The notes beneath the pieces were generated by a model. That model saw only the letters and a list, made by a program, of their open reading frames with translations. It had not been told where the DNA came from and made no database searches. From Aliishimia sp963721175 (GTDB taxonomy: Bacteria; Pseudomonadota; Alphaproteobacteria; Rhodobacterales; Rhodobacteraceae): 64,000 nt of DNA. The stretch lies in NCBI GenBank assembly GCA_963721175.1, contig CAVRIG010000020.1:1-64000 (forward strand), given 5' to 3'. The position numbers and the translations under genes were made by a program. Below, piece after piece: positions 27,538 to 36,484 of this stretch (the stretch's first letter is position 1; every line of letters begins with the position of its first letter).

Positions 27538-29109
27538 ATGATCATCAACGGCGGCTACCGGTCCGAGCGGCTCGTGGGCACTGATGGCTACGACAAAATC
27601 TTGGGCAACGGAGGCGACGACGTCATTCTGGGGTATGGCGGCGGCGACCATCTTTGGGGCGGCGACGGCAATGACACCGTGTACGGTGGCGACGGTTACG
27701 ACACGATCTACGGAAACGGCGGCACCAACCGGCTTTACGGCGGCGAAGGCGACGACTGGATCTACGCCGAAGGCGTGGGCGACCGGGCCTTCGGCGGCGG
27801 CGGGGCGGACTACATGGCGGCCAAGGGCGTCGGGGCGCTGCTGCACGGTGGGGAAGGCGACGATCGTATGTACTCCTCGGCTGCGAACACCACGCTACAG
27901 GGTGGCGGCGGCAATGACACAATCAATGGCGGCGATTACGCTGATCGGATCGAGGGCGGCGACGGCGACGACACCCTGTATGGTTCCGGAGGGAATGACG
28001 TGATCCTCGGTCGTGCCGGCGACGACAGAATTGACGGGGGAAAAGGTCGCGACGTCATTTTCGGCGACGACGGCAACGACAGGATCTTCGGGCACGGCGA
28101 CGGCGACCAGATCCATGGCGGCGCGGGCAACGACTACATCTCGGTGAATATCGGTTACCGTGACACCCTCGGTGCCACTGTTTTCGGCGGCAGGGGCGAC
28201 GACGACATCCGCACTTGGGGCAACCTTGGCTCCGTTCAGATCGACGGCGGCGAGGGGAATGACAGAATTGACGCCTTCAGCACCCGTGACAGCATCCTGC
28301 GCGGCGGAACCGGTGACGACCATATCATCAGCGGCGAGTTTGGCGGCAACCGCGTCGAGGGCGGCGCCGGCGACGATATCATCCACGGTTTCAACGGTCA
28401 TGACATCCTGCTCGGCGGTGACGGCGACGATCGCATCATGGACGTCGCCCGCACCTCGGGCAGTGCGGGGCATGACGTGGCAGATGGCGGCAACGGCAAC
28501 GACCTGATCGTCGGCGGCGAGTATGGCGGGACGCTGATCGGCGGCAATGGCAACGACGTGATCTATGGGGGTGCCTCCCGGGATGTGATCACAGGCGGCT
28601 CCGGCGCGGACCGGATCGATGCGCGCGGCGGCAATGATCGCGTGGACGGCGGTGGCGGCGACGATGTGATTTACCTTGGTGCCGGCGATGATTTTGTGGC
28701 GGCTCAGGACGATTTTGGCCGCGGCGACGACCGGATCTGGGGCGAAGCGGGCGACGACTGGATGCACGGGGGGCGCGGAGCGGACACGATTTACGGCGGT
28801 GACGGGAACGACCGGCTGAACGGCGGAGCCGGGGACGACCTGCTGACGGGCGGCGCGGGGGCGGACGTCTTTGAGATGCGCGGCGCCTACGGTGTCGACA
28901 CCATCGCCGACTTCGAGGCGGGGGACAGGCTGCACATCGGGCGTGGGATCAACGGTCTGGGAGACTTTGACGTCGCGGATTTCGCGGAGCGGGTGAGCTA
29001 TGGCGCGGACTTCGCCTTCCTCGACCTCGGGGGCGCAAACGGGGTGCGTCTCCTCGGCATCGACGCGAGCGAGATGCAGGGGGTGCTGAACTCGATCCTC
29101 CTGATCTGA
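27538..29109 (+). CDS. RTX calcium-binding repeat protein, probably type I secreted
   Basis: I place the start at 27538 because GGAGGGAAACA precedes it and the repeats begin at once; the open frame upstream to 27340 is not repeat-like. The 523-residue product consists almost wholly of GGxGxDxUx nonapeptide repeats (for example GGDGNDTVYGGDGYDTIYG), which bind calcium in parallel beta-rolls. The C-terminal 70 residues (DTIADFEAGDRLHIG, then FLDLGGANGVRLLGI) resemble the secretion tail of such proteins. There is no separate enzyme domain. No transporter genes adjoin it. It may be a surface or biofilm protein. Confidence 0.88.
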   Translation: MIINGGYRSERLVGTDGYDKILGNGGDDVILGYGGGDHLWGGDGNDTVYGGDGYDTIYGNGGTNRLYGGEGDDWIYAEGVGDRAFGGGGADYMAAKGVGALLHGGEGDDRMYSSAANTTLQGGGGNDTINGGDYADRIEGGDGDDTLYGSGGNDVILGRAGDDRIDGGKGRDVIFGDDGNDRIFGHGDGDQIHGGAGNDYISVNIGYRDTLGATVFGGRGDDDIRTWGNLGSVQIDGGEGNDRIDAFSTRDSILRGGTGDDHIISGEFGGNRVEGGAGDDIIHGFNGHDILLGGDGDDRIMDVARTSGSAGHDVADGGNGNDLIVGGEYGGTLIGGNGNDVIYGGASRDVITGGSGADRIDARGGNDRVDGGGGDDVIYLGAGDDFVAAQDDFGRGDDRIWGEAGDDWMHGGRGADTIYGGDGNDRLNGGAGDDLLTGGAGADVFEMRGAYGVDTIADFEAGDRLHIGRGINGLGDFDVADFAERVSYGADFAFLDLGGANGVRLLGIDASEMQGVLNSILLI

Positions 29110-29440
29110 CCGGTGACCTGCTCCTTCGTTCCTCGAGCATTTTGAGAGCCCTTCGGGTTGATAGCGGTCTCTGTCGCCAGCGGTGGCGGCCAGTCGACGT
29201 AGCGGTTGAGGACCGGGTCGGCCCTGTGCGGCATTGCAGTCCCTCCGGCACTCTCGATGCTGCGTAATGCACGAAGGTCCGCAATGCGAAAGCCGCGTAG
29301 CGGCGATTTGCGGACGAGCGAAAGTCGGCTTCGGGCCGTCCCTGATCGGTAACCGCGAGAGCCCGATACTGCGCCGCATCCGAGTTCGGCTGTGATCCCC
29401 TTTTCGACCTTGCCCGAACGCGCGACGTTGAGCCGGGCAC
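29110..29440. other. Intergenic, no gene recognised
   Basis: About 330 bases after the RTX gene. Frames on both strands are short and unlike known families. Confidence 0.4.
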
Positions 29441-29616
29441 GTTCCTGGCTGTGGCCCCGACCTGTCCGCCCCGGTGACACGGTTCACGTCGTCTCGGAGG
29501 TTCTGGAGGTGCGGCCGTCCAGATCCCGCCCCACGCAGGGCATGATCAAGGTGCGCAGCACTATGCTGAACCAGAACGATGCGGTGGTTCGGGAGAGGAG
29601 TCCGGCGGCACTCTGA
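29441..29616 (+). pseudogene. MaoC-type (R)-enoyl-CoA hydratase, C-terminal fragment
   Basis: The plus strand reads RPVRPGDTVHVVSEVLEVRP, then SRSRPTQGMIKVRSTMLNQN, a pattern seen in the C-terminal half of MaoC-like hot-dog dehydratases. The first half and the catalytic Asp/His region are missing. Confidence 0.7.
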
Positions 29617-29711
29617 TCGTCATGGCGCGGCACGCAAACTCCGCCTGACGCGTGCGTCTGACCAGATCTTCGAAATGAACGGTGAGTAGGTTCGGACGCA
29701 GCCAAAACTGA

Positions 29712-30735
29712 CGTTAGGTGTTTGATCCCATGGTTTGATGGTGCGATCCTTTCGCAGGAATGGAAGGAAGTACTATGGGACAAGTTCGTCACGGGAGCGC
29801 CACGACCACGCACGCCGTCAGAGCTGCGATACAGCGATCGCAAGCTTCGGTCGGGCAGCTGAGCCGGGAGTTTGGGATCAACCCCAAGACGGTGGCGAAG
29901 TGGCGCAAGCGCGCGACGGTCGAGAGGATCTCAAAACGGGGCCGAGGGAGCCGCAGCTCAACAGTCCTGACGGAGGACGAGGAAGCGGCGATCGTGGCGT
30001 TCCGGCGCCATACCCTGTTGCCTCTGGACGATTGCCTCTATGCACTTCAGCCCTCGATCCCGCACCTGACACGGTCTGCGCTGCATCGGTGCCTGCAACG
30101 GCACGGCATCTCGCGCCTGCCGGATGTCGAGGGTGACAAGCCCGGGCGCCAGAAGTTCAAGCGCTACCCCATCGGGTTCTTCCACATTGACATCGCCGAG
30201 GTGCGAGACTGCCGAAGGCAAGCTCTACCTGTTCGTCGGCATCGACCGGACGTCCAAGTTCGCCGTTGCTCAACTCGTTGCTACAGCTGACAGAAAGACG
30301 GCCTGGGAGTTCCTCCAGCACATGCTCGAAGCCGTGCCCTATCAGGTCCACACCATTCTCACCGATAATGGCATTCAGTTCGCAGAGCAGCCCCGGAACC
30401 GGAACACCATCTATTCCCGGCCGATGCGCTTCGACATGATCTGCGAGGCCAACGGCATCGAGCACCGACTGACCAAGCCGAACCATCCGTGGACCAATGG
30501 TCAGGTCGAGCGGATGAACCGCACAATCAAGGACGCGACAGTCAAGCGCTTCCACTACGAGAACCACGAACAACTGCGAACACACCTCGCCGACTTCCTG
30601 GTAGCCTACAACTTCGCTCGCCGGCTAAAGACACTCGGCGGCCTCACGCCCTACGAATACATCTGCAAAATCTGGACATCAGACCCAGATCGAAATTCAT
30701 CCTCGATCCGATCCACCAGATGCCGGGACTGACAG
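29712..30735 (+). mobile_element. IS481-family element, inactive
   Basis: An element of about 1.02 kb, bounded on the left by GTTAGGTGTTTGATCCC and on the right close to CCGGGACTGACAG. The ends are estimated. Its transposase has two frame breaks, and IS427-group copy D is inserted just after its right end. Confidence 0.7.
29775..30732 (+). pseudogene. IS481-family transposase, two frameshifts
   Basis: The first frame gives a helix-turn-helix (ASVGQLSREFGINPKTVAKW) and the start of the integrase core (GFFHIDIAEV, first Asp). An extra base near 30211 breaks it. The second frame goes on with AEGKLYLFVGIDRTSKFAV, TILTDNGIQF (second Asp) and NGQVERMNRTIKDATVKRF (Glu). A further shift near 30690 alters the C-terminal end (FILDPIHQMPGL lies in a third frame). 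It is inactive unless the shifts are sequence errors. Confidence 0.88.
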
Positions 30736-30738
30736 TTA

Positions 30739-31582
30739 GGGTCTGAACTCATAACCAATAGATCACGGTTGCAGCGAGCGCGATCGCCGACAGGAAGACC
30801 TTGGGGCATCTGTCGTATCGGGTAGCCACACGCCGCCAGTCCTTGAGCCTGCCAAACATGATCTCGATGCGGTTGCGGCGTTTGTACCGGCGCTTGTCGT
30901 ATTTGACGGTTATCTTGCGCTGCTTGCGACCGGGGATGCAGGCTCGTATCCCTTTGTCTTCCAATGCTTCTCTGAACCAATCTGCATCGTAGCCGCGATC
31001 CCCGAGAAGCCAGTCGACCTTTGGCAGACTGCTGAGCATGGCCCGCGCGCCGATGTAATCGCTGACTTGTCCGGCGGTGACGAACAAGTCGAGTGGGCGG
31101 CCCTGGCTGTCGCAGATGGCGTGCAGCTTTGTGTTCATGCCGCCTTTGGTCCGACCGATCAGGCGTCCCCGTTGGTCATTGCGCCCCCCTTTTTCACGCC
31201 CATGCTGGTCGCTGTTCGGTGGGCCTTCAGATATGTCGCGTCAATCATCACGGTCTTCTCCTCGCCGTGCCCTGCGGCCAGACCGATCATGATCTGCGCG
31301 AAGATACCCTTGTCACTCCACCGCTTCCAACGGTTGTAGAGCGTTTTGTGCGGACCGTATTCCGCAGGCGCGTCACGCCAACGCAACCCATTGCGATTGA
31401 TGAAGATAATCCCGCTCGGAACACGCCGATCATCAACGCGTGGCTTGCCGTGGGACTTCGGAAAACAGGGCTCAAGACGCGCCATCTGCGCATCCGACAG
31501 CCAGAAGAGATCAGACATGTTCACCGCTCAATTTTCGATCGGTGAATCACGCAAACAAACGAAAATCAATGGGTCCTGACCC
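30739..31582 (-). mobile_element. IS5-family element, IS427 group, copy D
   Basis: The element is 844 bp, the same length as copy A and differing from it at only a few bases. It has ends GGGTCTGAAC and GTCCTGACCC and TA on both flanks. It is in the same orientation as copy A, 28 kb away. Confidence 0.92.
30749..31524 (-). CDS. IS427-group transposase, orfA-orfB joined by -1 frameshift (copy D)
   Basis: OrfA is 31159-31524 and orfB ends at 30749; the A5G6 slippery run lies near 31190. Residue differences from copy A are few (for example DWLLGDRG for GWLLGDRG, and EDKG for KDKG). All DDE motifs are intact. Confidence 0.88.
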
Positions 31583-31970
31583 TAAATGCCATCCGGCGGA
31601 CTTCGACATCGGGCAAGCAAGCCAGTTTTCTGCAAGGATCACCGAAATCGCTTGCCACGATGTACAGCAACATAAGCCCGGCGAAAAGGAACCAGTAAGC
31701 GACACCAGACAGTAGATTGGCAAACGCGGAGATCGCGAGAGCTTCTGGGACAGAAATTATTTCCGGACGCTCGATCCCCACAAGTATCCAGTCCACGACA
31801 CGGTCGCCTGCGCTATTCTGCATCAGTGGTCGCACATACGCGCCGTAGCACTGCAGCAGAAACACGATAATCAAGCTCACAAGTAGGATGCCCCAGAACG
31901 CGAACGAAGATGAATGTACTTTGTATTCCCATGCAATTTTGTCGTCCCTCACCAGCTGATTCGACGTCAA
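31583..31970 (-). pseudogene. Small membrane protein gene cut by IS copy D
   Basis: From ATG 31970 the product starts MTSNQLVRDDKIAWEY and has two clear membrane segments (FWGILLVSLIIVFLLQCYGA, and ANLLSGVAYWFLFAGLMLLY). The frame runs into IS copy D and stops inside it at 31566, so the native C-terminus is lost. An IS6 element begins three bases before the start codon, so the native promoter is lost as well. I do not recognise the family. Confidence 0.6.
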
Positions 31971-31972
31971 AG

Positions 31973-32783
31973 GGCTTTGTCAGGTTGCTGGTGCTGTTGC
32001 GTCCCGGTAGCCTGCGAGCATGTTGAACCTCGGCGATACTTCCCGGATCAAAGGGTTCCGGTTTCCGCGAAGCGCCATCGGGTACGCGGTCTGGGCTTAT
32101 CATCGCTTCGCCTTGAGCTTGCGTGACGTTGAAGATCTGCTCGCGGATCGCGGAATTGCCGTGTCCCATGAAACGATCCGGGACTGGGTCGACCGCTTCG
32201 GGCACCAGTTTGCTGCCAGGGTCCGGCGGGATCGCCCGGCGCCTGCTGACAAGTGGCATCTCGATGAAGTCGTGGTCCGGATCAACGGCCGAACGCATTG
32301 GCTGTGGCGCGCGGTCGACGCGAATGGAGATGTGCTCGACATTCTGGTCCAGTCGCGGCGCGACAAGGCCGCCGCCTTGCGTTTTCTGCGCAAGCTTCTC
32401 AAGCGCTGGGGCCGTCCGCGCGTAATGGTGACCGACAAGCTGCGGTCCTACGGTGCCGCGAAGGCGAAGATCGCACCGGGGCTCGAACACCGCCAGCACA
32501 AAGCGACTGAACAACCGAAGCGAGGCGTCCCACCGGCACACGCGAAGGCGCGAGAAGATCATGGGCCGGTTCAAGTCCCCGCGCCAGGCGCAGCGCTTTC
32601 TATCCGTGCATGACCAGACCGCCAGCATGTTCCGCCCGAAACGCCACCGCCTGTCCGCCAGATCCTACCGCCATGCGAGGTCCGATGCGTTCGCCCTTTG
32701 GACAGGCTATGCTGCCGAACTGACCGCCTGATTGCCGAAAGCCTGCCGAAGGTTTGGTCGGGCATCAACAACCTGACAAAGCC
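31973..32783 (+). mobile_element. IS6-family element, inactive
   Basis: This 811-bp element is bounded by GGCTTTGTCAGGTTG and its inverted copy CAACCTGACAAAGCC. The 8-bp flanks (CGTCAAAG and GCTGCGGG) differ, so there is no target duplication and the surroundings have been rearranged since insertion. Confidence 0.85.
32020..32731 (+). pseudogene. IS6-family transposase, frameshifted
   Basis: The first frame carries FRFPRSAIGYAVWAYHRFAL, the first Asp in WHLDEVVVRINGR, WLWRAVDANGDVLD and VMVTDKLRSYGAA (second Asp). Near 32505 the frame changes, and REKIMGRFKSPRQAQRFLSV follows in the new frame to 32731. The catalytic Glu region falls at the break, so the copy should be inactive. Confidence 0.88.
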
Positions 32784-33073
32784 GCTGCGGGACATCTTCG
32801 GCAAGGAGATCAGCCGCGACCCGATTGGCCGGCTGCACGCCTGCGGTGATCGCCACTGGTGCCGGGGCCGGATGTAGAAGAAGTCGCCGGTGCGGATGGG
32901 TTGCTCGTTCCGGCAGCTGATGCCTTTCACCGAGTTCGCGGGACTTTTGTTCCGGCACAACGCTGAGAAGAAACACCTTCCGGGATTTCGTCGGCGATGA
33001 AAACGGCCAACATCCCGTACGTTCGCGGACGGTCACCCTGCTGATCCTCGCCATAAAGAAATCTAAGTTTGAC

Positions 33074-33113
33074 TTGCAGGTGTCAAAACGACACCCATAT
33101 AATTCAACGGAGG
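33074..33113 (+). promoter_or_regulatory. Promoter and palindromic operator of the toxin-antitoxin operon
   Basis: A perfect -10 box TATAAT (33098-33103) lies 18 bases after a weak -35 TTGCAG (33074-33079). Between them the palindrome GGTGTC-AAAAC-GACACC (33079-33095) fills the spacer. GGAGG at 33109-33113 is the ribosome binding site. A palindrome in this position is what an autorepressing antitoxin would bind. Confidence 0.7.
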
Positions 33114-33120
33114 TGCTGAC

Positions 33121-33477
33121 ATGGCCAAGACCGTGAAACTGAACGACGACATCGTCGATTTCGCCCGGCAGGAAGCCGTGCTGCAAGATCGCTCACTAGG
33201 CGCACAGATCTCGCACTGGGTGCGCATCGGACGCGCAGTAGAGACCTCCGGCAAGCTCGATCACGCGAAGATCTCCGCCGTCCTCGCCGGCGAGATGCAG
33301 ACCCGCGAGCTTACTCCCGAGGAAAAGAGCGTCTGGCTAGATCGCTTCACCGACCTCATGGGTGAGCCCGGGCCGGAAGAAGAGGCATTCTTCGCCGATC
33401 GCCGCCGGCGCGGCCTTGGCGTCGGCCTAGATGAAGAAGGCAACCTAGTCCACGCGGAACCTGATCCGGCGGCATGA
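33121..33477 (+). CDS. ParD-like antitoxin
   Basis: This 118-residue protein begins MAKTVKLNDDIVDFARQEA, then RSLGAQISHWVRIGRAVE. That is the ribbon-helix-helix form of the ParD-like antitoxin family. The acidic C-terminal part (TPEEKSVWLDRFTDLMGEPG) would wrap the toxin. Its stop overlaps the zeta toxin start as ATGA. The palindromic site inside its promoter suggests that it represses its own operon. Pairing of a ParD-like protein with a zeta toxin differs from the classic epsilon-zeta pair. Confidence 0.85.
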   Translation: MAKTVKLNDDIVDFARQEAVLQDRSLGAQISHWVRIGRAVETSGKLDHAKISAVLAGEMQTRELTPEEKSVWLDRFTDLMGEPGPEEEAFFADRRRRGLGVGLDEEGNLVHAEPDPAA

Positions 33478-34061
33478 ACGCGACCATGATTGTCCTTGCG
33501 GGCGCCAATGGCGCCGGCAAGTCGACGCTCTACGCCACACGCGTCGCTCCGAACTTCGAAGGGCCTTTCATCAACGCCGACATCATCCAGCGTGACGAGT
33601 TGAGCGATGCGTCACCGGGCGCCGCATACGAGGCTGCCCGGATCGCGGCCGACAGACGTCAGGATTTCCTGAACAGACGTGAGGATTTCGTCACCGAGAC
33701 CGTCTTCTCACATCCTTCGAAGCTGGACCTCATTCACGAGGCGCGCGCCAAGGGCTTCGACATCGTTCTCATGCACATCGGCGTGGACAGCCCCGATATC
33801 TCCGTCGAGCGCGTCGCCGCGCGCGTCGAAGAGGGCGGGCACCCCGTTCCCGAAGACAAGATCCGCGCGCGCTACGCCCGCAACGGACGCTTAATTCGGC
33901 AGGCTGTCCTCGACGCGGATTGTGGCTTCGTCTACGACAACTCGCTCATGAACGTGGCCCCAAAGCGTCGCCTCATCCTTACGAACGGTCGTCTGACTTC
34001 GGCGCATCCGGACCTGCCCTCGTGGATACTGGCGCTCTATGGCCATCTTCTCCCGCAGTAG
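33474..34061 (+). CDS. Zeta-family toxin kinase
   Basis: This 195-residue protein has the P-loop GANGAGKST at residues 9-17, then FINADIIQRDELSD with the catalytic Asp region, TETVFSHPSKLDLI and a basic segment RIRARYARNGRLIR-like (KIRARYARNGRLIRQA). Zeta toxins phosphorylate nucleotide sugars such as UDP-N-acetylglucosamine or other small targets and block growth. It is complete by length and motifs. Translation is coupled to the antitoxin gene by the ATGA overlap. The pair stands intact between dead IS elements, as expected for a module selected for its own maintenance. Confidence 0.88.
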   Translation: MNATMIVLAGANGAGKSTLYATRVAPNFEGPFINADIIQRDELSDASPGAAYEAARIAADRRQDFLNRREDFVTETVFSHPSKLDLIHEARAKGFDIVLMHIGVDSPDISVERVAARVEEGGHPVPEDKIRARYARNGRLIRQAVLDADCGFVYDNSLMNVAPKRRLILTNGRLTSAHPDLPSWILALYGHLLPQ

Positions 34062-34137
34062 GCACAGCCCGAAAGACTGAAAGACAGCCGCGCGTAGCTT
34101 CCTGCTCAAAGCGAACGGCGCGTTTCCCGGCCTTCAT

Positions 34138-34345
34138 GTCACAGATTGCGGAATGAGCCAGCGGATGGGGGTGTTGTGAATCCCGGAGACAAAATGGACA
34201 GCGGAAATGGTCGGGTGATCTGACCGTCGCGGAGTAATATTCCGCATCTTGGGCCCGAGGCGAACGAGCTGAGGGCGGGAGATGTATTCTGTGGAGCTGT
34301 ACAACCGGGTACGAACACCTCCCGCGACCGCCGCTTCTTCTCCAG
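34138..34345 (+). pseudogene. IS21-type element, left-end remnant with istA start
   Basis: An AT-poor leader leads to GGGCGGGAG and the start MYSVELYNRVR at about 34281, the first residues of IS21-type transposases. Then the frame is lost. The rest of this istA copy is missing here, but related pieces lie at 34545-35460. Confidence 0.6.
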
Positions 34346-34419
34346 CACCTAGTCGGTGACTGTGAGTGGCAACTTTATCCTCCCCGAAACGCTCAACTGA
34401 AAATTCCCCAGATGTGAGC

Positions 34420-34464
34420 GTCAGCGACAATTCCGAACCTCAAGTATTCGGAATTGTCGTTGAC
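34420..34464. repeat. 45-bp near-perfect inverted repeat
   Basis: GTCAGCGACAATTCCGAA is followed after nine bases by its reverse complement with one mismatch. It lies at the joint of two IS21 fragments and could be two element ends fused head to head. Confidence 0.7.
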
Positions 34465-34544
34465 GCGGGACACGAGGCTTGATGCTCCCCACCAAAGAGA
34501 AACGGGGGCAACCACTATGGCAGCTTCCCACGGGCATGCAGGCC

Positions 34545-34860
34545 GTATCGGGCGAAGACGAAGGGAAAGGTGGAAAGACCCTTCCTCTACATCCGCCAGG
34601 ATTTTTTTCTGGCCCGGACGTTCCGCAACATCGACGACCTGAATGCGCAGTTCGAGGCGTGGCGCAGCGAGATCGCCAATCCGCGCGTCCACGCAACCAC
34701 CGACCGGGTTGTCGACGAGGCGTTCGCCGAAGAGCGGCCGCATCTGATCCCGTTGCCGGCGCTGCCCTACAGCACGGTTCTCACGGTGGAATGGCGGGTC
34801 AGCCATGAGGGCATGGTCTCGGTCGACGGCAACCACTACAGCGTGCCGGACACGACCCGG
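34545..34860 (+). pseudogene. IS21-type transposase (IstA), C-terminal fragment
   Basis: The frame reads AKTKGKVERPFLYIRQDFF, FRNIDDLNAQFEAW, TDRVVDEAFAEERPHLIPLP and VSVDGNHYSVPDTTR, typical of the C-terminal half of IstA. After about 34860 the similarity ends. Confidence 0.8.
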
Positions 34861-34924
34861 ACCCCCGATCCCGGCACGCAGGATGAAATGCGGAAGGATC
34901 AGCCGTTGACAAAGGCGATTAGAG

Positions 34925-35060
34925 AACGCCGTGGTGCTCCAGATCGAAGGCGCCAGCTACCGGCACCGAAGCCACGCCGATCTCATTCCGGAGCACGTCC
35001 GCTCCAAGGCACCCATCTCGCCGCCACCGCCACCAAAGCGATGCGGCAGGCCGCCTAAAG
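34925..35060 (+). pseudogene. Probable IS21 helper (IstB-like) C-terminal scrap
   Basis: The frame gives VVLQIEGASYRHRSHADLIP, EHVRSKAPISPPPPPKRCGR and PPK. I take this as the Pro/Arg-rich C-terminal tail of an IS21-type helper protein, from memory of such tails and from its place. The assignment is uncertain. Confidence 0.35.
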
Positions 35061-35148
35061 ACAGAAACGGAGCCGCCAATCCATTAACCCGGATGATTAC
35101 CGGACCCGCCGAGGTGGGGATTTTTATCCTGCCCGTTTCGAGGAAACT

Positions 35149-35460
35149 TCAGTTGCCATTGACAGAGACAATGGTGATGCCGCCGGTGAACCCGTGCTCG
35201 TCGCGCAGACGCTCGAAGATCCGCTTCGCCGTGTGCCGCTGCTTCTTCAGCTCTCTCCTGTCGTCTTCCAGGATCTGGTCGATGACCGGAATGAAAGGGT
35301 CGAGCTTCGGCCGCACCGGCGCCTTCGAGCGCCGGTAGCCCAGCGGCACCGAATGCTTCAGGATCTTCGAAACCGTTTTCCGGTCAATCCCGAACGTCCG
35401 AGCAGCATCGCTCTTGTTCATTCCTTCGACATGGCACGCACGGCGTGCCGTTGTCGCATC
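35149..35460 (-). pseudogene. IS21-type transposase (IstA), N-terminal fragment, inverted
   Basis: The minus strand reads RACHVEGMNKSDAARTFGID, RKTVSKILKHSVPLGYRRSK and APVRPKLDPFIPVIDQILED, the helix-turn-helix part of IstA. It has the opposite orientation to the other IstA pieces nearby. Confidence 0.8.
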
Positions 35461-35700
35461 CGCCAGGGCATGCGCAGGTGGATTTCGGCGTGGCGCTCGA
35501 GGTGATCGGCGGGGTCCTGCGCAAGCTTCATTACTCCGCGATGTCGCTACCACATTCGGATGCACTCTTCATCAGAGCCTATCCGGCCGAGACCACCGAG
35601 GCCTTTTGCGATGGGCATGTCGCGGCCTTCGCCTTCTTTGGCGGCGTTCCGACGTCGGTTCTCCACGACAACACCTACATCGCGGTGGCGAAGATCCTCG
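35440..35700 (+). pseudogene. IS21-type transposase (IstA), catalytic-core fragment
   Basis: The plus strand reads PPGHAQVDFGVALEVIGG, MSLPHSDALFIRAYPAETTE and FFGGVPTSVLHDNTYIAVAK, the DDE core of IstA with its first (VDFG) and second (HDN) Asp. It stops abruptly near 35700. Confidence 0.8.
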
Positions 35701-35754
35701 GCCCCTCCCGGCCGATTGCTCCGCAATCGCCTGCCGGGGCAATGGACGGCACGC

Positions 35755-35830
35755 GAAATGGGACGCGAGGTGCTGCTCGATCTCAAGCGCCGCGGCCTGA
35801 AACAGGACCCCAAGCTGGCCATCCATTGCC
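35755..35830 (+). pseudogene. IS256-family transposase scrap
   Basis: The frame reads REMGREVLLDLKRRGLKQDP then KLAI. Pieces like this precede the GDGALG motif in IS256 transposases. That motif appears instead in the fragment at 13461, though nothing proves the two were once one gene. Confidence 0.5.
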
Positions 35831-35839
35831 CGGCAGACG

Positions 35840-36088
35840 ATTACGCAGCAATCTGCCGAATATCCGTGATGACCCTGTCGGTTCTGGCCACCTGGCCGAC
35901 CGCCTCGGCAAACCTGCGGGCTTGCCTCGGGTTGACCTTTGCAAAAGGCACGTTCTGGCGCGACAGCATGCGCTCGAGATCGCGGTGATAGGCACCGAAT
36001 GCTTCAAAGACGACGAGCACGTCGCCCCGCTCGCGAACCCATCGGCAAAGAGCCGTCAGCCCGGCCGCGTCGTTGGAAAACCGTCGAT
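35840..36088 (-). pseudogene. IS110-family transposase, N-terminal fragment, inverted
   Basis: The minus strand reads LCRWVRERGDVLVVFEAFGA, YHRDLERMLSRQNVPFAKVN and PRQARRFAEAVGQVARTDRV, the DEDD domain of IS110 transposases. The following half lies in the opposite orientation at 36092. Confidence 0.8.
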
Positions 36089-36091
36089 GAT

Positions 36092-36484
36092 CCTTTGAGA
36101 CGTCAACGGCTGGCCACGATCCCCGGCGTGGGTGTCCTCACGGCGACGGCTCTGGCGGCAACCGTTGCCGATCCTGCGCAGTTTCGATCCGCGCGCCAAC
36201 TCGCAGCCTGGCTCGGCCTCGTACCACGACAGAACTCATCGGGTGGTGAGGAGAGGTTGGGCCGCATCACCAGGATGGGCGACGGCTATCTGCGAAAACT
36301 CCTTGTCCTGGGAGCGACGGCCGTTCTCAGAAGGATTGTCCACGCTCAGACCTCGACCGGAGCCTGGGTGCGTCGGTTGTTGGAACGCAAACCGTCCCGG
36401 CTGGTCAGCGTGGCGCTGGCGAACAAAACGGCCCGTATTGTTTTCGCCGTCTTGTCGAAGAAGGAAACTTACAACCCGGCCTGA
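36092..36484 (+). pseudogene. IS110-family transposase, C-terminal fragment
   Basis: The plus strand reads RQRLATIPGVGVLTATALAA, SARQLAAWLGLVPRQNSSGG and GRITRMGDGYLRKLLVLGAT, the Transposase_20 domain with its Ser region. It is C-terminally complete but has no DEDD half in frame. Confidence 0.85.

Noticed and set aside
27600..28850. CRISPR-like or satellite DNA because of short repeats
   Set aside because: The repeats are codon-periodic GGxGxD units of the RTX protein, not spaced identical repeats.
27895..29487. A 530-residue open frame on the minus strand
   Set aside because: It is antisense to the RTX repeats and has an artificial Val/Asp/Ala pattern that mirrors them.
33121..34061. Classic epsilon-zeta module
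   Set aside because: The first gene is ribbon-helix-helix and ParD-like, not the three-helix epsilon antitoxin.
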